Shown piece by piece: positions 5,996-9,467 of a stretch of DNA of 9,467 nt (its first letter is position 1; every line of letters begins with the position of its first letter). The translations under genes and the position numbers were made by a program. Under the pieces are notes generated by a model. That model did no database searches and had not been told where the DNA came from. It saw only the letters and a list, made by a program, of their open reading frames with translations. Where the stretch lies: positions 1-9,467 of the forward strand of contig JAGRBM010000302.1 in NCBI GenBank assembly GCA_020434085.1. The letters are read 5' to 3'. This stretch comes from Chrysiogenia bacterium. GTDB lineage: Bacteria; JAGRBM01.

Positions 5996-6030
5996 TGAAA
6001 CGAAAACGCCCCCGGCGAAGGAGGCGTTTC
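5996..6030 (-). terminator. Rho-independent terminator after the GST-like gene
   Basis: Positions 6004-6029 form a ten-base-pair stem (arms 6004-6013 and 6020-6029) with a six-base loop. On the minus strand the arms read AAACGCCTCC and GGGGGCGTTT with one T-G wobble. The minus-strand downstream side continues TCGTTTC, so the T-rich tract is TTTTCGTTTC, interrupted but plausible. It starts about 20 bases after the GST-like stop and isolates that gene from nfu. Confidence 0.7.
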
Positions 6031-6049
6031 CGGCTTACTTTCAGGCGGT

Positions 6050-6763
6050 TCAGTTCGCGCGGTTGGCGTCTCGAATCGCCTGCACGCGGTTATACCAGGC
6101 GGCCATCTTCGGGCGGCCCATGATCTCGGCAAAGATCGGGAATTCCTTCACGCAGGTGACGGCGCCGTGCATGGCGACGTCGCCGAGCGAGACCTCGTCC
6201 CCGCCGATGAAGTCGTCGCTTCCAAGCCACTCCTCGAACTGTTCGAGGTCCTCGACCACCCACTTGTGGCCGTCGGTCTTGTTGCGCTTCTTCAGGATGC
6301 GCTTGCTGATCGCGTACATGATCAGCGAGCCGCCGGCGCGAACCTTGAGGTTTTCGATGGGCCCGAAGTTCGAGGTGCGCGCGGTGATCTGGGCGGCGCG
6401 AAGCGCCTCGCGCCAGGTGCCATAAATGACGGTCGGCAGCGCGTAGGTGAACTCGTCGTCGACCCACTGGTCGACTTCCTCGCTCCGCTTCTGGCGCGCA
6501 GCGTCGGCCGGGGTGTAGTGCACCTTGTCGTTAAATTTCTTGTCCAGGTAGTGCAGGATGTCCGAGGAATCGTAGACGGTCTCGCCATTCGTCTGAATGA
6601 CGGGCACTTTCTTGGGCGCCTCTTCGGGCAGCGGGGGGAGTTCTTTCTTGGTGGTCGGGTTCACTTCGATCTTCTTGAAGGGAATGCCCTTGACCTCAAG
6701 GCCCGCCTTGACCTTGTGGCAGTAGGGGCAGAGTTCGAACTGATAGAGGGTCACCGGATCCAT
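6050..6763 (-). CDS. Glutathione S-transferase-like protein with CPYC thioredoxin-fold domain
   Basis: A 237-residue cytosolic protein. The N-terminal domain (about 3-80) is a GST/glutaredoxin-type thioredoxin fold: LYQFELCPYCHKVKAGLEVK has a redox motif Cys12-Pro-Tyr-Cys15. Pro54 in KVPVIQ is the likely cis-Pro, and DSSDI (66-70) is the usual glutathione-contact region. The C-terminal part (about 90-237) is helical and GST_C-like, with FIGGDEVSLGDVAMHG corresponding to the conserved N-capping region. CPYC with this layout recalls the membrane-associated prostaglandin E synthase 2-like branch, but substrate is unknown. The start at 6763 has AGGAGAG seven bases upstream; a longer reading from 6862 adds non-family residues. 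A terminator follows. It may have its own promoter, since a hairpin lies between it and pirin. Confidence 0.85.
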   Translation of the reverse strand: MDPVTLYQFELCPYCHKVKAGLEVKGIPFKKIEVNPTTKKELPPLPEEAPKKVPVIQTNGETVYDSSDILHYLDKKFNDKVHYTPADAARQKRSEEVDQWVDDEFTYALPTVIYGTWREALRAAQITARTSNFGPIENLKVRAGGSLIMYAISKRILKKRNKTDGHKWVVEDLEQFEEWLGSDDFIGGDEVSLGDVAMHGAVTCVKEFPIFAEIMGRPKMAAWYNRVQAIRDANRAN

Positions 6764-6865
6764 AGCCGTCTCTCCTGGGTGGGTGCTGGTTGAATCATCT
6801 GCGCGCGCCATCACCACGACGCGCGCGCCGAATGCGGCGGAGTCTGGCCGATTGACCCGCAAAGT

Positions 6866-6891
6866 GGCAACCCGGGCAGTTCCGGGCTGCC
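6866..6891 (-). terminator. Strong hairpin between pirin and the GST-like gene, possible terminator
   Basis: Arms 6866-6875 and 6882-6891 give ten base pairs with a six-base loop. The single imperfect position is a G-U wobble in minus-strand RNA but an A-C mismatch in plus-strand RNA, so the structure is better on the transcribed strand. It begins about 25 bases after the pirin stop. No T run follows (ACTTTGCGG), so it may be a rho-assisted 3' end or RNA-stabilising structure rather than a classical terminator. Confidence 0.4.
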
Positions 6892-6916
6892 CCTGCAGGC
6901 CTCACAAGGCTGAAAA

Positions 6917-7618
6917 TCAGGGCAGATCGAAGAGAATCAGCTCGCTCTCGGCGCTCGCGGCATTCAGGCCAATGTTGCGCTCGTGGGAGATCGCCGCGCC
7001 GTCACCGGCCTGAAGGGTCTCACCGTTTACTTCCACCTCGCCGCTCACGACCTGCACCCAGGCATGCCGCCCGGGCGAGAGGGTGTGGGTAACACGTTCG
7101 CCGGCATCGAGAACCGTGGCATAGACGCTCGCATCCTGGTTGAGGCGTACCGATCCCTCGGCCCCGTCGGGAGAGGCGATGAGAAGGAGTCGCCCACGCT
7201 TTTGCTCGCGCGGGAAGTTCTTCTGCTCGTAGCCGGGCTCGTGCCCCTCGCCGTCGGGAAGGATCCAGATCTGCAGCAGGTGCGTGGGCTCGGTGTCCGA
7301 GGGGTTGAACTCGCTGTGGCGAATCCCCGTGCCGGCGCTCATGCGCTGCACGTCGCCCGCCGGGGTGACGCCGCTGCTGCCGGTACTGTCTTTATGGGCC
7401 ACGGCGCCGCCCACGACGTAGGTGATGATCTCCATGTCGCGGTGCGGATGCGTCGGGAATCCCGCGCCCGGGGCGATGCGGTCTTCATTGATGACACGCA
7501 ACGCGCGAAAGCCCATGTGCGCCGGGTCGTGGTATTCACCGAAGCTGAAGCTGTGGTGGGTGTCGAGCCACCCGAAGTTCAGGTGGCCGCGCTCTGCGGA
7601 TTTTCGGATTTCAATCAT
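6917..7618 (-). CDS. Pirin-family cupin protein (YhhW-like, quercetinase-type)
   Basis: A 233-residue bicupin of normal pirin length. The N-terminal signature is complete: WLDTHHSFSFGEYHDP at 17-32, then FPTHPHRDMEIITYV at 54-68 and MSAGTGIRHSEFNPSD at 93-108. His57, His59, His101 and Glu103 are the metal ligands, at the same numbering as in E. coli YhhW. The C-terminal cupin (about 150-233) lacks a metal site, as expected. Bacterial pirins of this group can have quercetin 2,3-dioxygenase activity in vitro; their physiological substrate is usually unknown. GAGGAGG lies just before the ATG. The gene starts 21 bases after the nitroreductase stop, so both probably form one transcript under the palindromic operator before the nitroreductase. 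Confidence 0.95.
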   Translation of the reverse strand: MIEIRKSAERGHLNFGWLDTHHSFSFGEYHDPAHMGFRALRVINEDRIAPGAGFPTHPHRDMEIITYVVGGAVAHKDSTGSSGVTPAGDVQRMSAGTGIRHSEFNPSDTEPTHLLQIWILPDGEGHEPGYEQKNFPREQKRGRLLLIASPDGAEGSVRLNQDASVYATVLDAGERVTHTLSPGRHAWVQVVSGEVEVNGETLQAGDGAAISHERNIGLNAASAESELILFDLP

Positions 7619-7639
7619 GGCGCCCTCCTCTCGGGCGAT

Positions 7640-8236
7640 TCAGTCGGATTCGGTAAAAGCACCGCGCAGCGCAACCTCGGCGAGGGGCTTGCGGTCCGAG
7701 GGTTTCTCTTTGGCACGCAGCTCTTCGGGCAGCGTCTCCGCATCGCCGCGGTAGCCCACGGCCAGGGCGCAGATCACTTCGTAGCGATCCTTGGGGACGT
7801 TGAGTTCCTCGTAGACGCGCTCAAGGTGAATCCCGCCCATGGCGTGGGAGTGCAAGCCGAGCTTTTCCGCCTGGAGAATGAGCGACATGGCGCCAAGACC
7901 CGTATCGAACAGATGCGTACGGTTCTCCTTGCCGTTGTGGTCAAAATGACGGCGCGCGAGGATGAAGATGAGCACCGGGGCGCGGCCCGCCCAGGCGCGG
8001 TTGCCATCGAGCAGCAGCGAGCGGAAGCGCTCCAGTTCTTCGGCGCTGCTCTGCCCTTCGGCGGCATAGAGGAAGTGCCAGGGCTGCTCGTTGTAGCTTG
8101 AGGGCGCCCAGCGCGCGGCCTCGAAGAGACTCTCGATGTCGCGGGCGCTCACGGGTTTCCCATCGAAGGCCCGCGGGGACCAGCGCTCCACGAACTGCGC
8201 ATCCACTGGAGCCTGGGTTTCCCGGTTGGTTGTCAT
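7640..8236 (-). CDS. Nitroreductase-family FMN oxidoreductase
   Basis: A 198-residue nitroreductase-fold protein, usual length. FMN-contact features are visible: RWSPRAFDG (Arg18, Ser20, Arg22) near the N-terminus, ARWAPSSYNEQPWHFLY (41-57), the helix TGLGAMSLILQAEKLGL (112-128) and the GYRGD turn (161-165). Such enzymes use NAD(P)H to reduce quinones, nitro-compounds, enals or related electrophiles; the exact substrate is unknown. The ATG has GGAGGGA upstream. Immediately before that lies a 24-bp palindrome, and further up a TTGACG -35-like element. The MarR gene is 119 bases upstream and pirin 21 bases downstream, all in the same direction, which points to a MarR-controlled electrophile or quinone response. 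Confidence 0.9.
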   Translation of the reverse strand: MTTNRETQAPVDAQFVERWSPRAFDGKPVSARDIESLFEAARWAPSSYNEQPWHFLYAAEGQSSAEELERFRSLLLDGNRAWAGRAPVLIFILARRHFDHNGKENRTHLFDTGLGAMSLILQAEKLGLHSHAMGGIHLERVYEELNVPKDRYEVICALAVGYRGDAETLPEELRAKEKPSDRKPLAEVALRGAFTESD

Positions 8237-8250
8237 GTTGTCGTCCCTCC

Positions 8251-8274
8251 AATTGCTTTGATATCCAAGTAATT
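8251..8274. promoter_or_regulatory. 24-bp palindrome, probable MarR-family operator of the nitroreductase-pirin unit
   Basis: The left arm is AATTGCTTTGAT and the right arm (8263-8274) is its reverse complement except at two pairs (8255/8270 and 8259/8266), so ten of twelve pairs match. The core is TTTGATATCCAA, centred between 8262 and 8263. Length, AT-rich arms and symmetry fit a dimeric winged-helix repressor site. It starts right upstream of the nitroreductase Shine-Dalgarno site (8243-8250) and lies downstream of TTGACG (minus strand, 8294-8289), where -10 and transcription start are expected. A bound protein would block RNA polymerase. The MarR protein encoded next door is the natural candidate; its binding is inference. 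Confidence 0.7.
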
Positions 8275-8355
8275 GTTCCAGATAGGATCGTCAACCCCTG
8301 CCCCGTCCCGGGGCCGATACGGGAAGCGCTTGAGGGGGCAGCCCGCTGCTGCTTG

Positions 8356-8811
8356 TCAGTCCTTGGGAAGTGCCTTGCCGATCTTCTTGCACAGACGCAT
8401 CAGTTCGGCCTGCTCGGACGCGCTGAGCGCGCCCATGGTCTGCACGATTCCATCAACGTGCACGGGGAAGACCTTCTTGATGTGACGGCGGCCGGTCGGT
8501 GTGAGATGCAGGATCTGGACGCGCCCGTCGCTCTGGCTGCGGCGACGCTCCACCAGTCCGCGTTTTTCGAGCCGGTTGACGCACACCGTGACGCTGCCGC
8601 CGGTGCGCAGCAGTTTCTCGCCGAGCGCCGTCTGGCTCATGGGGCCCAGGTGCAGCAGCGCCTCGAGCACGCCGAGCTGGCTGATGGTCAGGTCATGCTC
8701 GGCAAGCGCGCGAGAGAGGTGCACTTCGAGCCGCTGCGTGCTGCGCATCAGCGGGATGTAGGCGTTGAGCGCCCGGGTTTCTTTCGTTGTTCCTTGGTGT
8801 TTTGTGCCCAT
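8356..8811 (-). CDS. MarR-family winged-helix transcriptional regulator
   Basis: A 151-residue MarR protein. The dimerisation helix lies at about 12-40, helices 3 and 4 at LTISQLGVLEALLHLGPMSQTALGEKLLRTGGSVTVCVNRLEKRGLV (41-87; recognition helix about 71-83) and the wing at ERRRSQSDGRVQILHLTPTGR (88-108) with the typical D-x-R. The C-terminal helix returns to the dimer interface. There are two cysteines: Cys77 within the recognition helix and Cys141 in the last helix, either of which could sense oxidants or electrophiles, though neither is at the N-terminal site of OhrR-type sensors. It starts 27 bases after the DUF1802 stop with a weak ribosome site and likely shares that promoter. It probably represses the nitroreductase-pirin unit through the palindrome at 8251-8274. 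Confidence 0.92.
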   Translation of the reverse strand: MGTKHQGTTKETRALNAYIPLMRSTQRLEVHLSRALAEHDLTISQLGVLEALLHLGPMSQTALGEKLLRTGGSVTVCVNRLEKRGLVERRRSQSDGRVQILHLTPTGRRHIKKVFPVHVDGIVQTMGALSASEQAELMRLCKKIGKALPKD

Positions 8812-8838
8812 GTTGTGTGTCTTTCGTGGGGTGTGGGG

Positions 8839-9414
8839 TCACGCGAACTTGCCGATGATTTTTTCGACCGCGGCGATCCGCTCGGTAAAGGCCTCATCCG
8901 AGAGCGCCGGCGCGGCCTCCCCGGGATCGATGGCCTCGTCGAGGCTCACCCAGGAGACGCAGCCGGCGTATTCCTCCGTATTGGAAACGACCACCGGCGC
9001 GGGCAGGACGCTCGCGCGGACGGTCACCACCCACAGTCCGGGGCGGCGGTAGTTGTAGCGGGTGTCGATGGTGTGGTCGCTGTAGACGTGCTGGCCCTCG
9101 AGCTTCCCCAGCGTCGCAACGTCCTCAACAAATTTGGCGCCGTGAACGGTGCAGTAGACCGAGAGGTGCACTTCCGACTCGGGCGGCGCCTCCGCGGTGA
9201 GCCGTTCAAGTTCGGCCCGCGCGCCGGGGACGACGTCTTCTGCCTTGGCGTGGTAGTAGGTCGGAAAGAGAAAGAAGGCGTGGTGGTCCATCTCGAACTC
9301 TTTGCGCCGGTCGTGGATGCCGCCCTTTTTCAGCAGGATCACCTGCCGGCCGGCCGCCAGCTCCGCGCAGAGAATGGACCACTCCTTGAGTGCGATGTTC
9401 GTGGGCTCGCCCAT
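8839..9414 (-). CDS. DUF1802 family protein
   Basis: A 191-residue soluble protein whose start matches the DUF1802 pattern: ALKEWSILCAELAAGRQVILLKKGGI at 8-33, then FFLFPTYYHAKAEDV at 47-61. The family typically reads ALKEW..A..AL..G.Q..LLRKGGI and FLLFPTYEHQ. The middle part (about 75-150) is beta-rich and contains SDHTIDTRYNYRRPGLWVVTVR. The biochemical function of DUF1802 is unknown. The ATG at 9414 has GGGAG about ten bases upstream. The MarR gene follows after 27 bases and is probably co-transcribed. Nothing in the protein shows why it is linked to a MarR regulator and a nitroreductase; the link may be casual. Confidence 0.85.
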   Translation of the reverse strand: MGEPTNIALKEWSILCAELAAGRQVILLKKGGIHDRRKEFEMDHHAFFLFPTYYHAKAEDVVPGARAELERLTAEAPPESEVHLSVYCTVHGAKFVEDVATLGKLEGQHVYSDHTIDTRYNYRRPGLWVVTVRASVLPAPVVVSNTEEYAGCVSWVSLDEAIDPGEAAPALSDEAFTERIAAVEKIIGKFA

Positions 9415-9467
9415 GAAGAAACTCCCGCCGGGGATTTGCGCCTCCCCCCAACGCGCGGCTTATGTAG
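9415..9467 (-). promoter_or_regulatory. Upstream region of the DUF1802-MarR transcript, cut by the window edge
   Basis: These 53 bases hold the ribosome site of the DUF1802 gene (GGGAG) and, at the very edge, a minus-strand TACATA (9466-9461) that could be a -10 element about 47 bases before the ATG. The -35 would lie outside the window. No copy of the palindrome seen at 8251-8274 is present here, so autoregulation of the MarR gene from this site cannot be shown. Confidence 0.25.

Noticed and set aside
6764-6862. N-terminal extension of the GST-like gene to 6862
   Set aside because: The start at 6763 has AGGAGAG at ideal spacing and begins right at the thioredoxin fold; the extension is Arg/Ala-rich with no family match.
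6983-8101. Long plus-strand open frame (372 codons) across the pirin and nitroreductase region
   Set aside because: It is antisense to two clear family members with complete motifs and ribosome sites; long mirror frames are common in GC-rich genes.
8300-8314. Short GC hairpin (GCCCCG, loop of three, CGGGGC) between MarR and nitroreductase as a terminator
   Set aside because: Only six pairs, no T run after it, and such GC repeats are frequent here by chance. An attenuation role cannot be excluded.
1-9467. CRISPR array, defence island, secondary-metabolite cluster or mobile element
   Set aside because: No direct repeats with spacers, no transposase or recombinase, and no cluster of defence or biosynthesis genes beyond one toxin-antitoxin pair.

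Overview
The window looks like part of a GC-rich Gram-negative chromosome. It carries a lipoprotein with a Sec/SPII signal, a PilZ protein with the c-di-GMP motif, PrxQ, SirB1-like, Nfu and pirin housekeeping-type genes, short intergenic gaps and clear Shine-Dalgarno sites. The mix would suit a myxobacterial or deltaproteobacterial-type lineage or a related uncultured group, but nothing here fixes the taxon. No tRNA, rRNA, CRISPR array, insertion sequence or phage gene was seen.

Left part (1 to about 2200, minus strand, visibly less GC-rich in 1-1400). A gene cut by the window edge (1-50) lies downstream of a seven-repeat FG-GAP beta-propeller lipoprotein gene (108-1385). That gene is interrupted by one in-frame TGA exactly where the other repeats carry a conserved Trp codon. 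Upstream lie a possible 41-codon small ORF and a toxin-antitoxin pair: an AF2212-like (DUF104) antitoxin directly abutting a PIN-domain VapC toxin.

Middle part (2409-4729, mostly plus strand). It holds a PrxQ/Bcp peroxiredoxin, a convergent half-length UPF0016/GDT1-type cation transporter, then a probable two-gene unit of a SirB1-like transglutaminase-fold/TPR protein and a PilZ protein with a C-terminal membrane anchor.

Right part (4735-9414, all minus strand). Read in transcription order: a DUF1802 protein, a MarR-family regulator, a nitroreductase and a pirin. Next comes a thioredoxin-fold GST-like protein with its own terminator, then an Nfu iron-sulfur carrier closely followed by an unrecognised 114-residue protein. 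A 24-bp near-perfect palindrome directly before the nitroreductase ribosome site is the best regulatory signal. It suggests that the adjacent MarR protein controls nitroreductase and pirin as a redox or electrophile response unit.

Most genes belong to known families. I did not find convincing evidence of a wholly new system. The most useful leads are the MarR operator, the nonsense codon in the propeller gene, the lone half-size UPF0016 gene, the tail-anchored PilZ protein and the unknown partner of Nfu.
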